From JAADHG01 sp964418645 (GTDB taxonomy: Bacteria; Bacteroidota; Bacteroidia; Flavobacteriales; Flavobacteriaceae), in the NCBI GenBank assembly GCA_964418645.1, contig CAYQME010000014.1, positions 1 to 46,186 on the forward strand: 46,186 nt of DNA. Reading direction: 5' to 3'. The notes below the pieces were generated by a model, which saw nothing but the letters and a program-made list of their open reading frames with translations, made no database searches and was not told the DNA's origin. Of the stretch, positions 31,454 through 39,985 are shown in pieces. Both the position numbers and the translations under genes were made by a program. Numbering within the stretch: position 1 is the stretch's first letter; each line of letters starts with the position of its first letter.

Positions 31454-33910
31454 ATGCAATACTTTATAGACGTCATACTTCCAATTCCTTTAGAACACCT
31501 TTTTACGTATAGTATTACAAACGCAGAGTCTGGTTTTCTTAAAAAAGGAATGCGCGTTGCTGTTCCTTTTGGGAAAAGTAAGATATACACTGCATTAGTC
31601 TATAATATCCATCAAAATGCTCCAGAGGTTTATGAAGCGAAATCTATTCACCAAATATTAGATGAAAGCCCTCTAGTTACAGAGCAACAAATTAAGTTAT
31701 GGCATTGGATCGCTAAATATTATATGTGTACTCTGGGGGATGTTTTAAGGGCTGCAATACCTAGTGCGTTTTTATTGGAGAGTGAAACTGTTGTCTCTCT
31801 AAATAATGATACAAAAGTTGATGATGCACAGCTAAAAGATGACGCATTTTTAGTATATGAAGCGTTACAGTATCAGTCTACATTACGAATTCAGGATATA
31901 GTTAATATTCTTGATAAAAAGAATGTACTACCAGTTTTAAAACAAATGCTAGAAAACAAAGTGATTAAAATTGAAGAAGAGCTTTATGAAAAATATAAAC
32001 CAAAGTTAGTTAGATATGTTAAGCTTAATAATGATTATAATTCAGACATAGGTTTACAAAACTTATTAGAAAAGTTAAGTAGAGCACCCAAGCAAAAGGA
32101 AATTGTGGTGACCTATTTTTCGCTTGCTACGATTTCTAAAAAACCTATAAAGGTCTCTGATTTGGTTTTAAAAAGTAAAGCGACATCTACTCAAATTAAA
32201 GTATTAATTGACAAACAAATATTTGAAGAATTTCATATTCAAACCGATAGAGTTTTATATTCTGGAGAAGAAAACGAATCTTTAAAAACTTTAAATAGTA
32301 ATCAATTTGATGCTTTAACTAAAATCAACGAAAGTTTTGCAAACCAAAATGTTACATTATTACACGGTGTTACATCTTCTGGGAAAACTGAAATTTATGT
32401 TAAACTCATGGAGTCGGTTTTAGAACAAAAAAAGCAAGTTTTATATTTAGTTCCAGAAATAGCATTAACCACGCAATTGGTTAGTAGATTACAAAATTAT
32501 TTTGGCGAAAAAGTAATTGTTTATCATTCAAAATATTCCTTAAATGAACGGGTTGAGGTTTGGAATAAGGTTTTGCAAAAATCAGATAAATCGCAAATTA
32601 TTCTTGGAGCACGATCGTCAGTATTATTGCCATTTTCAAATCTGGGATTAATTATTGTGGATGAAGAACACGAGCAATCATACAAACAATTTGATCCTGC
32701 GCCACGTTATCATGCAAGAGATACTGCTATTGTTTTGGCAAATATATGTAAAGCAAAAACCCTTTTAGGTTCAGCAACACCTAGTATTGAGAGTTATTTT
32801 AACGCCATAAAAGAGAAAAAGTATGGCTTTGGAGAGCTCAATTTACGCTACAATAATGTCTTGATGCCAGAAATTGAATTGGTTGATATTAAAGATAAGC
32901 ATAAGCGAAAGCGAATGAAAGGGCATTTTAGCGATCGGTTAGTTGAAGAGATAAATGAGGCTTTAGATAATAATTTTCAAATTATATTATTTCAAAATCG
33001 GCGTGGATTTTCACCAATTGTAGAGTGTAATACTTGTGGGCATTCACCACAATGTCCAAATTGTGATGTAAGTTTAACATATCATCAATATACCAAGCAA
33101 TTACGTTGTCATTATTGTGGGTATAAAATGGCAATGCTAATAAATTGTTTGGCTTGTGGAAGTGCAGAGTTAGACAGTAAAGGCTTTGGTACAGAACAAG
33201 TAGAGGAGGAGGTTAAATTACTATTTCCAAATAATAAGGTTGCTCGTATGGATTTGGATACTACAAGAGGGAAATATGGTTATGAAAAAATTATTACTGC
33301 ATTTGAGCAGCACGAGATTGATATTTTAGTAGGAACACAAATGCTTACAAAAGGGCTTGATTTTAGAAATGTAAAGCTTGTAGGTATTATGAATGCCGAT
33401 AATATGTTGAATTTCCCTGATTTTAGAGCCCATGAGCGTAGTTTTCAATTAATGCAGCAAGTAGCAGGGCGTGCAGGAAGAACTGATGAACGTGGAAAGG
33501 TATTGATTCAAACCTATAATCCGTATCACAAGATATTGCAACAGGTTTCAAACAACGATTACGTGTCTATGTACGATGAACAATTAGATGAACGGTATAA
33601 TTATAAATATCCACCAATATACAGATTGATAAAGATTACTTTAAAGCATCGTGATTATAATAAAGTTAATGATGGCGCAGAGTGGCTTGCAAAATTATTA
33701 CGACAATTGTTTGCGCAACATGTTCTTGGGCCAGAATTTCCGCCAATATCAAGGATAAGAAATCAGTATCACAAAAATATTTTGATAAAGATTCCTAAAA
33801 ATCAGTCTTTAAAGAAAACAAAAGAAGCTATTCTTAAAGCAAGAAATAGCTTCTTAAGTATAAAAGATTTTCGTCCAATTAAAGTAATTTTAAATGTCGA
33901 TAATTATTAG
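31454..33910 (+). CDS. priA: Primosomal protein N' PriA (replication restart helicase)
   Basis: About 818 residues, starting MQYFIDVILPIPLEHLFTYS, the usual PriA N-terminus (3'-end binding domain). Helicase motifs: LLHGVTSSGKTEIY (Walker A), VDEEHEQSYKQ (DEEH), GSATPS, ILFQNRRGF, and QVAGRAGR (motif VI). A zinc region has paired Cys: CNTCGHSPQCPNC, then CHYCG and CLACG. PriA reloads the replisome at stalled forks. I chose ATG 31454 over 31427 because the -7 box lies between them. Confidence 0.96.
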   Translation: MQYFIDVILPIPLEHLFTYSITNAESGFLKKGMRVAVPFGKSKIYTALVYNIHQNAPEVYEAKSIHQILDESPLVTEQQIKLWHWIAKYYMCTLGDVLRAAIPSAFLLESETVVSLNNDTKVDDAQLKDDAFLVYEALQYQSTLRIQDIVNILDKKNVLPVLKQMLENKVIKIEEELYEKYKPKLVRYVKLNNDYNSDIGLQNLLEKLSRAPKQKEIVVTYFSLATISKKPIKVSDLVLKSKATSTQIKVLIDKQIFEEFHIQTDRVLYSGEENESLKTLNSNQFDALTKINESFANQNVTLLHGVTSSGKTEIYVKLMESVLEQKKQVLYLVPEIALTTQLVSRLQNYFGEKVIVYHSKYSLNERVEVWNKVLQKSDKSQIILGARSSVLLPFSNLGLIIVDEEHEQSYKQFDPAPRYHARDTAIVLANICKAKTLLGSATPSIESYFNAIKEKKYGFGELNLRYNNVLMPEIELVDIKDKHKRKRMKGHFSDRLVEEINEALDNNFQIILFQNRRGFSPIVECNTCGHSPQCPNCDVSLTYHQYTKQLRCHYCGYKMAMLINCLACGSAELDSKGFGTEQVEEEVKLLFPNNKVARMDLDTTRGKYGYEKIITAFEQHEIDILVGTQMLTKGLDFRNVKLVGIMNADNMLNFPDFRAHERSFQLMQQVAGRAGRTDERGKVLIQTYNPYHKILQQVSNNDYVSMYDEQLDERYNYKYPPIYRLIKITLKHRDYNKVNDGAEWLAKLLRQLFAQHVLGPEFPPISRIRNQYHKNILIKIPKNQSLKKTKEAILKARNSFLSIKDFRPIKVILNVDNY

Positions 33911-33914
33911 TTGT

Positions 33915-34610
33915 TTAAATATTATTTAAAGCATCTACTAATTGTGTCTTTTTATTTCTACTTAAAGGGATTTCGTAAGCTCCAACTTCAACATTTTTAC
34001 TATTGAAACGGTCAATTTTATCTAAATTCACAATATAAGATTTGTGAATTCTTAAAAACTTACCATCAGGTAACTCTTCTTCGAAAGCTTTCATTGTAGA
34101 TAACACGACCAAGCTATTTTCTTCAGTCACTAATTTTACATAGTCACCAAGAGCTTCTATCCATTTAATATCTTTAATATAAACTTTACGTTTTTTAAGA
34201 TTGCTTTTTACAAAGATGTGTTCTCCATCCGTTTCTTTAAAGTCTAGCGTTAATTTATGCTGCTCTAAAGCTTTATCTACGGCAGTATTGAAGCGCTCTC
34301 TAGTAATGGGTTTTTGCAGATAATCTGTAGCATCGTAATTAAAGGCTTTAAATGCATATTCTGTTTTACCGGTTACAAAAATAATTTGAGGTTTATTATT
34401 TAGTACATCTAGTAATTCAAAACCATTTAAAACAGGCATTTCGATATCTAAAAAGATAAGATCTACTTTGTGGGTATTAAGTCCATTTTTAGTTTCTAAG
34501 GCGCTACTATACTCTGCAATCAAGTTAAGCGAAGGGTGATTCTCTATTAACTTGACAATAGATAAGCGTTGGATTGCGGAGTCATCTACAACAACACAGT
34601 TTAAAGTCAT
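33915..34610 (-). CDS. LytR/AlgR family response regulator (LytTR output)
   Basis: 231 residues. A receiver domain covers about 1-120, with D9/D10 acidic pocket (VVVDDS), phosphoacceptor Asp55 (LIFLDIEMPVLNGFELL) and the conserved Lys near 105 (DATDYLQKPI). The LytTR DNA-binding domain covers about 135-231 (FVKSNLKKRKVYIKDIKWIE, then LRIHKSYIVNLDKIDRF). No histidine kinase gene is adjacent, so its partner lies elsewhere. It is convergent with priA, with a 4-bp gap, and divergent from rpsF. Confidence 0.95.
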   Translation of the reverse strand: MTLNCVVVDDSAIQRLSIVKLIENHPSLNLIAEYSSALETKNGLNTHKVDLIFLDIEMPVLNGFELLDVLNNKPQIIFVTGKTEYAFKAFNYDATDYLQKPITRERFNTAVDKALEQHKLTLDFKETDGEHIFVKSNLKKRKVYIKDIKWIEALGDYVKLVTEENSLVVLSTMKAFEEELPDGKFLRIHKSYIVNLDKIDRFNSKNVEVGAYEIPLSRNKKTQLVDALNNI

Positions 34611-34745
34611 AACATTTCTTGTTTTAGGTTAAGATATCGACAATAGTACAAAAAATTCGGTTAAAAACCAAAAAACATCGATAAAGTGTTTTATTTAACA
34701 TAATTTTAACATTTAAATTATTTTAAAAAATTAGCATTTAAAATA

Positions 34746-34776
34746 TTGTCTAAACCATAATAAATACCTATTTTTG
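34746..34776 (+). promoter_or_regulatory. rpsF-rpsR-rplI promoter
   Basis: TTG (34746-34748), a 20-bp spacer and TATTTTTG (34769-34776) followed by GCA. This is among the best matches to the Bacteroidota -33/-7 promoter in the window. It implies a leader of about 25 nt before the rpsF ATG at 34808. Confidence 0.65.
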
Positions 34777-34807
34777 CAGCCATTTTGAATAAATAAAAAT
34801 TTATAAT

Positions 34808-35146
34808 ATGAATCATTACGAAACTGTTTTCATCTTGAATCCCGTTTTATCTGACACTCAGATAAAGGAAACAGTAAAGAAATACGAAGATTTTCTTGTT
34901 TCTAAAGGAGCTAAGATGGTATCAAAAGAAGATTGGGGGCTTAAAAAATTAGCCTATCCAATTCAGAACAAAAAAAGTGGTTTTTATCACTTATTTGAGT
35001 ACACCGTTGCAGGTGAAGTTATTAACCCATTAGAGGTAGAATTTAAACGTGACGAGCGTTTTATGCGTTACTTAACTGTAAAATTAGACAAGCATGCTGT
35101 GTCTTGGGCTGAAAGAAGAAGAGTTAAACTTAAAGAGAAAGCGTAA
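34808..35146 (+). CDS. rpsF: 30S ribosomal protein S6
   Basis: 112 residues, full length. The start MNHYETVFILNPVLSDTQIK and central GLKKLAYPIQNKKSGFYHLF are diagnostic for S6, and the C-terminal RDERFMRYLTVKLDKHA completes it. It binds 16S rRNA with S18 in the platform of the small subunit. First of a three-gene ribosomal operon; rpsR follows after 2 bp. Confidence 0.98.
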   Translation: MNHYETVFILNPVLSDTQIKETVKKYEDFLVSKGAKMVSKEDWGLKKLAYPIQNKKSGFYHLFEYTVAGEVINPLEVEFKRDERFMRYLTVKLDKHAVSWAERRRVKLKEKA

Positions 35147-35148
35147 TT

Positions 35149-35445
35149 ATGTCAAATATAGAACAACAAGCCAAAGGAAAGAAAGACGGAGAAATTAGAT
35201 ATTTAACTCCGCTTAACATAGATACTACCAAGAAAAAGAAGTATTGTATGTTTAAAAAATCTGGAATCAAGTATGTTGATTATAAAGACCCAGATTTTTT
35301 AATGCGATTTATAAACGAACAAGGTAAAATCTTGCCAAGACGCCTTACAGGAACGTCATTAAAATATCAAAGAAAAGTTGCCGTTGCTGTAAAAAGAGCG
35401 CGTCACTTGGCATTGATGCCTTATGTAGCAGATTTATTGAAATAA
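35149..35445 (+). CDS. rpsR: 30S ribosomal protein S18
   Basis: 98 residues, with the S18 signature in the region GIKYVDYKDPDFLMRFINEQ then GKILPRRLTGTSLKYQRKVA and a C-terminal RARHLALMPYV. The N-terminal ~25 residues are an extension rich in Lys/Gln, common in Bacteroidota S18. It assembles as a dimer with S6. It lies 13 bp before rplI. No ssb gene lies between rpsF and rpsR, unlike in Proteobacteria. Confidence 0.98.
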   Translation: MSNIEQQAKGKKDGEIRYLTPLNIDTTKKKKYCMFKKSGIKYVDYKDPDFLMRFINEQGKILPRRLTGTSLKYQRKVAVAVKRARHLALMPYVADLLK

Positions 35446-35458
35446 AACTATTATAACT

Positions 35459-35911
35459 ATGGAACTTATATTAAGACAAGACGTTGAAGGATTAGGATTT
35501 AAAGACGATATTGTAACAGTTAAGAACGGTTATGGTAGAAATTATTTAATTCCGCAAGGAGAAGCTATTTTGGCTACAAGTTCAGCAAAAAAAGTATTAG
35601 CTGAAAATTTAAAACAACGTGCTTTTAAAGAACAAAAAATTGTAGATGATGCCAATAAAATTGCAGAAGCCTTAAAAACTTTAGAAGTTAAAATTCCTGC
35701 TAAAGTAGGAACTGGCGATAAATTATTTGGATCAGTAAATAACATAAATATAGCAGAGGCATTAGAAAAAGCAGGACACAGTATTGATAAAAAGTTTATC
35801 AATGTAATTGGAGGAAGTGTTAAGCGTTTAGGTAAATACAACGCAGTAGTTAGATTACACAGAGAAGTATCTATGGATTTGACTTTTGAAGTTGTGCCTC
35901 AAACTAAGTAA
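35459..35911 (+). CDS. rplI: 50S ribosomal protein L9
   Basis: 150 residues. The N-terminal domain is MELILRQDVEGLGFKDDIVT followed by VKNGYGRNYLIPQGEA (the L9 signature), then a long connecting helix (about 40-75) and the C-terminal RNA-binding domain (KLFGSVNNINIAEALEKAG). It bridges distant parts of 23S rRNA. Last gene of the operon, ending at the terminator at 35956-35980. Confidence 0.98.
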   Translation: MELILRQDVEGLGFKDDIVTVKNGYGRNYLIPQGEAILATSSAKKVLAENLKQRAFKEQKIVDDANKIAEALKTLEVKIPAKVGTGDKLFGSVNNINIAEALEKAGHSIDKKFINVIGGSVKRLGKYNAVVRLHREVSMDLTFEVVPQTK

Positions 35912-35955
35912 TTATTTATTAGCTTTTTGCTAATAAAATTTAAAAATTTTAGATT

Positions 35956-35980
35956 AAACCGCTCATTGAGCGGTTTTTTT
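35956..35980 (+). terminator. Terminator of the rpsF-rpsR-rplI operon
   Basis: Perfect 9-bp stem AAACCGCTC (35956-35964) with GAGCGGTTT (35968-35976), a 3-nt loop, and a T run. Confidence 0.9.
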
Positions 35981-36033
35981 GTGTTAAATTTACCCAACTA
36001 TATCAAAAAAGTATTAATTAAATAAATGATTCA

Positions 36034-39000
36034 ATGAAAAAAACTATTTTTTCTATTCTGTTTCTATTTGTAGGTATTATTGCTTTCGGGCAGGTAACTA
36101 CCTCTAATATTAAAGGATTAATTTTAGACGAAAATTCGCAACCATTACCTGGAGCGAATGTTGTAGCTGTTCACATGCCTACAGGTACTAAGTATGGTGC
36201 CGCAACTAACTTTGACGGAAGGTATAACTTGCTTAACTTAAGAGTAGGTGGACCTTACACTATTACTGTTAGTTATGTAGGTTACAAAGAACAGACATAT
36301 TCTGATGTGTTTTTAACATTAGGTAAAACTCAAAATTTTGATACACAAATGGTTGCTGATAGTCAGCAACTAGAAGCTATTGTAATTCAAGGTACTGGAG
36401 GAACTGGCACATTTGGTAGCGACCGTACAGGAGCAGAAACCAGTGTTGGCCGTAGAGAATTAACTCGATTACCAACTATATCTAGATCACAAGCAGATTT
36501 TACACGTTTAGAACCAACTGCAAGTAATGGTTCTTTTGGAGGTAGAAATGACCAGTTTAACAACTTCTCTTTAGATGGTGCTATTTTTAATAATCCATTT
36601 GGTTTGGATGCTGCCACTCCTGGTGGACAAACAAATGCACAACCTGTTTCTATAGACGCTATTGAGCAAATCCAAGTGACTACTGCTCCATATGATGTTA
36701 GACAATCTGGTTTTACTGGAGCATCTGTGAATGCCGTTACAAAAAGTGGTACTAACGAATTTAAAGGAACGGTATACGGTTTTTTCAGAAATGAAGATTT
36801 TACTGGTCGTAAAATTAAAGGTGATAAATTGGATAAGGCAAAACTAGAACAAACCCAAGTGGGAGTTAGTATAGGTGGTCCAGTTGTAAAGAATAAATTA
36901 TTCTTCTTTGCAAATTTTGAAAAGGATGATAGAACTGATTTAGGACAAAATTGGTTACCAAGTGGAACTGGAGCTGTTAATGAATCTAGAGTTTTAGAAT
37001 CAGATTTAATTATGGTGAGAGATGCTTTTGCTGCAATTGGGTATGATACAGGAGCTTATCAAGGGTTTTTGCATAAATCTAAATCTGAAAAAGGAATTTT
37101 TAAATTAGATTGGAATATTAATGACAATAATCGTTTGGCTATTATCTATAATTATTTAAATGCATCTAAAGATAAACCTGCACATCCAACAGCAATAGCA
37201 TTTAGAGGGCCAAGTGCTTCTACACTTCAGTTTGAAAACTCAGGGTATCAAATAAATAACGAGTTAAGATCTATACAATTAGAATTAAATTCAACTTTGG
37301 GAGACAATGCTTCAAATAAAGTTCAAGTTGGATATACAAGTTTTAATGATTTTAGGAATCCATTTTCAGCGCCTGCACCATCTATTAATATAACTAAAGA
37401 TGGTTCACCTTATATTATTGTTGGTCATGAACCTTTTTCAGTTCATAATAGATTAAAACAAAAAGTATTTCAGTTTTCAGATAATTTAAATTTTTATAAA
37501 GGAGATCATACCTATACAATAGGACTTGCTTTTGAGAAATTTCAATTTGATAATTCATTTAATTTAACTAGTTATGGATTCGATCTCTTTGGAGGAGTAG
37601 ATATCAACGATTTTGATGCCACAAATTATATAGCTACAATTGCTAATGCACAAGCAGTTTTTGATGCCAATAATGCTGTCCCAGAAGGTACTCCTGGAGG
37701 TTGGGCTTTAGCTGAAACTAATGTTGGACAAATGTCATTTTATATGCAAGATGAATGGAATGTTAGTGATAGATTTAAATTAACTTATGGCTTGCGTTTT
37801 GATAAACCATTATTTTTTGATACTGCCCAAAAAGCTCAAGATGTAATAGATAGAGGGTTTGTATTACCAAATATTCCTTATCGTAACCCTAATACTGGAG
37901 AAACTGTATTAATAGATAATACACAAATGCCAACAAATAAGTGGTTGTACTCACCAAGAGTTGGTTTTAATTATGATGTAAAAGGCGATGATACATTCCA
38001 GCTTCGTGGAGGAACAGGGACGTTTACTGGACGTTTTCCTTTTGTATGGTTAGGAAACCAAGTTGCAGCACCTGATGCTTTTTTCTTGCAAGCTGTAGAT
38101 CCTGACTATAAATTTCCACAAGTTTGGAGAACTAATTTTGGAGTTGATAAAAGATTTGAAGATGGTTTAATTGTAACGGCTGATGTGTCTTATACTAAAG
38201 ATATTAATGGTCCAAGTGTTCAAAACTGGGGCTTAGATGCTCCTTCTGGCAATTTAAATGGTGTGGATAACAGAGCCATTTATACACCTAGTGACGTGCT
38301 TACTCCATTTGGAGCAGGAGCAGGAGCTTTTGTGTTTTCAAATTCTGATAAAGGACGCATTTGGAATGCCTCTATAAAAGCACAGAAAACTTTTAAAGAC
38401 GGTTTATATGCTATGTTAGCCTATAGTTATTTAAATGCCAAAGATGTAAATTCTATTGAAGCTGAAATTACAAGCGATGCTTTTGCTGGAAACCCTGTTG
38501 TAGGTGATGCAAATGCGGATGTATTAGCGTATTCTAAATATGGGAATACTCATCGATTTATCGGTGTTGCAAGTAAAAAATGGACGTATGGTAGTGATGC
38601 ATGGTCTACTACAATTTCTACCTTCTTTGAATATGCACAAGGTGGTCGTTTTAATTATGTTTATGGAGGAGATATTAATGGAGATGGCTCTCGTATTAAT
38701 GATTTAATTTATATTCCAACATCTTCAGAGATTAATCAAATGTCTTTCTCTGGAGCTGGTCAAGGTGCTGCTTTTGACGCCTTTATTGCACAAGACGATT
38801 ACTTAAGTGGTCGTAGAGGTCAATATGCTGAACGTTACGGAGCACTTGCCCCTTGGAGAGGTAAATGGGATGTTAAATTCTTACAAGATTTTAACTTTAA
38901 AGTTTCTGGTGATAAAACAAATACTATTCAATTTAGTATCGATATTTTAAATATTGGAAATCTTTTGAGTTCAGAATGGGGATTAATTCAACAACCTAAT

Positions 39001-39144
39001 AATATTCAACCTATTGGTGTTTCGGTTGATGGTAGTGGTAATCCTACGTATACGTTCAACACAAATCAAATAGATACTTTTGGATACGATTCTAGTTTAG
39101 CTTCTAGATGGCAAATGCAGTTTGGTTTACGTTATATTTTTTAA
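36034..39144 (+). CDS. TonB-dependent receptor, Oar-like with CarboxypepD_reg N-terminal domain
   Basis: 1036 residues. A signal peptide (MKKTIFSILFLFVGIIAFGQ) is followed by a CarboxypepD_reg domain (about 24-110: SNIKGLILDENSQPLPGANV, YGAATNFDGRYNLLNLRVGG, SYVGYKEQTYSDVF). A plug region (~125-240) has SVGRRELTRLPTISRSQADF and the QVTTAPYDVRQSGFTGASVN stretch typical of Oar-type receptors, then a large barrel ending MQFGLRYIF with the C-terminal Phe. Oar-like proteins were first known from Myxococcus; in Bacteroidota they serve surface functions and uptake. A terminator with an intact 10-bp stem follows at 39171-39199. No SusD partner. Confidence 0.93.
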   Translation: MKKTIFSILFLFVGIIAFGQVTTSNIKGLILDENSQPLPGANVVAVHMPTGTKYGAATNFDGRYNLLNLRVGGPYTITVSYVGYKEQTYSDVFLTLGKTQNFDTQMVADSQQLEAIVIQGTGGTGTFGSDRTGAETSVGRRELTRLPTISRSQADFTRLEPTASNGSFGGRNDQFNNFSLDGAIFNNPFGLDAATPGGQTNAQPVSIDAIEQIQVTTAPYDVRQSGFTGASVNAVTKSGTNEFKGTVYGFFRNEDFTGRKIKGDKLDKAKLEQTQVGVSIGGPVVKNKLFFFANFEKDDRTDLGQNWLPSGTGAVNESRVLESDLIMVRDAFAAIGYDTGAYQGFLHKSKSEKGIFKLDWNINDNNRLAIIYNYLNASKDKPAHPTAIAFRGPSASTLQFENSGYQINNELRSIQLELNSTLGDNASNKVQVGYTSFNDFRNPFSAPAPSINITKDGSPYIIVGHEPFSVHNRLKQKVFQFSDNLNFYKGDHTYTIGLAFEKFQFDNSFNLTSYGFDLFGGVDINDFDATNYIATIANAQAVFDANNAVPEGTPGGWALAETNVGQMSFYMQDEWNVSDRFKLTYGLRFDKPLFFDTAQKAQDVIDRGFVLPNIPYRNPNTGETVLIDNTQMPTNKWLYSPRVGFNYDVKGDDTFQLRGGTGTFTGRFPFVWLGNQVAAPDAFFLQAVDPDYKFPQVWRTNFGVDKRFEDGLIVTADVSYTKDINGPSVQNWGLDAPSGNLNGVDNRAIYTPSDVLTPFGAGAGAFVFSNSDKGRIWNASIKAQKTFKDGLYAMLAYSYLNAKDVNSIEAEITSDAFAGNPVVGDANADVLAYSKYGNTHRFIGVASKKWTYGSDAWSTTISTFFEYAQGGRFNYVYGGDINGDGSRINDLIYIPTSSEINQMSFSGAGQGAAFDAFIAQDDYLSGRRGQYAERYGALAPWRGKWDVKFLQDFNFKVSGDKTNTIQFSIDILNIGNLLSSEWGLIQQPNNIQPIGVSVDGSGNPTYTFNTNQIDTFGYDSSLASRWQMQFGLRYIF

Positions 39145-39170
39145 GAAAATAAAATATATATCATTAAATT

Positions 39171-39199
39171 TGCGCTCTTTATTAAAGAGCGCATTTTTT
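39171..39199 (+). terminator. Terminator of the Oar-like receptor gene
   Basis: Perfect stem TGCGCTCTTT (39171-39180) with AAAGAGCGCA (39184-39193), loop ATT, followed by six T. It is followed immediately by a half-arm repeat. Confidence 0.9.
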
Positions 39200-39204
39200 G
39201 TTTT

Positions 39205-39231
39205 GTCATTCTGAACACAGTGAAGAATCTC
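39205..39231. repeat. Solo half-arm of a dispersed repeat (GTCATTCTGAACACAG type)
   Basis: The 27-bp stretch starts GTCATTCTGAACACAGTGAA and ends GAATCTC, matching the left-arm layout GTCATT...AATCT of the palindromic elements, but no right arm follows before the next gene. Confidence 0.5.
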
Positions 39232-39261
39232 TTTTAATTTTTAACATATAAATAATAAAGA

Positions 39262-39732
39262 GTGAAATATACAAGATTATCAAAAGAACAATTTGAAGAA
39301 TTACATAAAGAGTTCATCAATTTTTTAGCTACACAATCGGTTACTGCTGATGAATGGAGTAACATTAAAGCTAATAAGCCAGAATTGGCAGAACAAGAAT
39401 TGGACACTTTTAGTGATTTGGTTTGGGAAGGTGTTTTAAATAAAGCGAAATATTTAGAAAATATATCGCCACAGCATATGTATTTGTTTCATTTGGCAGA
39501 AACTCAAATTGGACTTATAGGAGTTAAACTAAAAAATGAAACTATAGACCTAACTACAAGAGAAGGCTTTTCTTGGCTAAGAGAAAACTTAATGAGTGAA
39601 GATGTTGAATTGTTTAATGCGAAAAAAGATTATTCTGTGGATAAGCAATTAAATAAGTTTGAATTGATACAACAAGGCTCATTGATTACCAAAGGAGACC
39701 TTTTTAAGTATTTTGAGAAATTGATTGGGTAA
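39262..39732 (+). CDS. DUF6495-like cytosolic protein
   Basis: 156 residues starting at GTG (39262), as no ATG lies nearby in frame. The start KYTRLSKEQFEELHKEFINF and the segments LYLFHLAETQIGL-like (MYLFHLAETQIGLIGVKL) and FKYFEKLIG resemble DUF6495, a family I associate with Bacteroidota. No signal peptide or transmembrane segment. It is followed by 250 bp of palindromic repeats and then hisS. Confidence 0.65.
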   Translation: MKYTRLSKEQFEELHKEFINFLATQSVTADEWSNIKANKPELAEQELDTFSDLVWEGVLNKAKYLENISPQHMYLFHLAETQIGLIGVKLKNETIDLTTREGFSWLRENLMSEDVELFNAKKDYSVDKQLNKFELIQQGSLITKGDLFKYFEKLIG

Positions 39733-39749
39733 TAAATTGGAATTTTAAA

Positions 39750-39865
39750 GTCATTACCAGGACGAAAGACACGGTAATCTGTTTGTTATTTTGTTTTACT
39801 ACTTTTATTAAGTTTTAATTTATGAGATTGCTACACTTTTTTAATGAAAAAGCTCACATTGACGG
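39750..39865. repeat. Nested-hairpin palindromic element, copy 3
   Basis: The left arm GTCATTACCAGGACGAAAGA (39750-39769) runs to CGGTAATCTG. After an AT-rich centre the right arm GAGATTGCTACA leads into the hairpin CTTTTT-TAATG-AAAAAG (39836-39852), then CTCACATTGACGG to 39865. The outer arms are diverged but pair in the same order as copies 1 and 2. A second element of another subclass follows 17 bp later. Confidence 0.7.
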
Positions 39866-39881
39866 TATATTATTTATTTTT

Positions 39882-39979
39882 GTCATTCATGCGAAGGTAG
39901 GAATCCACTATTAAAAGATATTTAAATAATTAAGAAGATTCCTGCTGTAGTTTATCTTGAGTATAGTCGAAAAGCAGGA
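39882..39979. repeat. Palindromic element of the TTCCTGC subclass, abutting hisS
   Basis: The left arm GTCATTCATGCGAAGGTAGG continues into AATCC; the right arm AAGATTCCTGCT (39935-39946) is followed by a 26-nt insert and then AGCAGGA ending at 39979, only 6 bp before the hisS ATG. CCTGCT and AGCAGG can pair around the insert, again nesting a foreign segment in the right arm. Confidence 0.65.
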
Positions 39980-39985
39980 CACATT

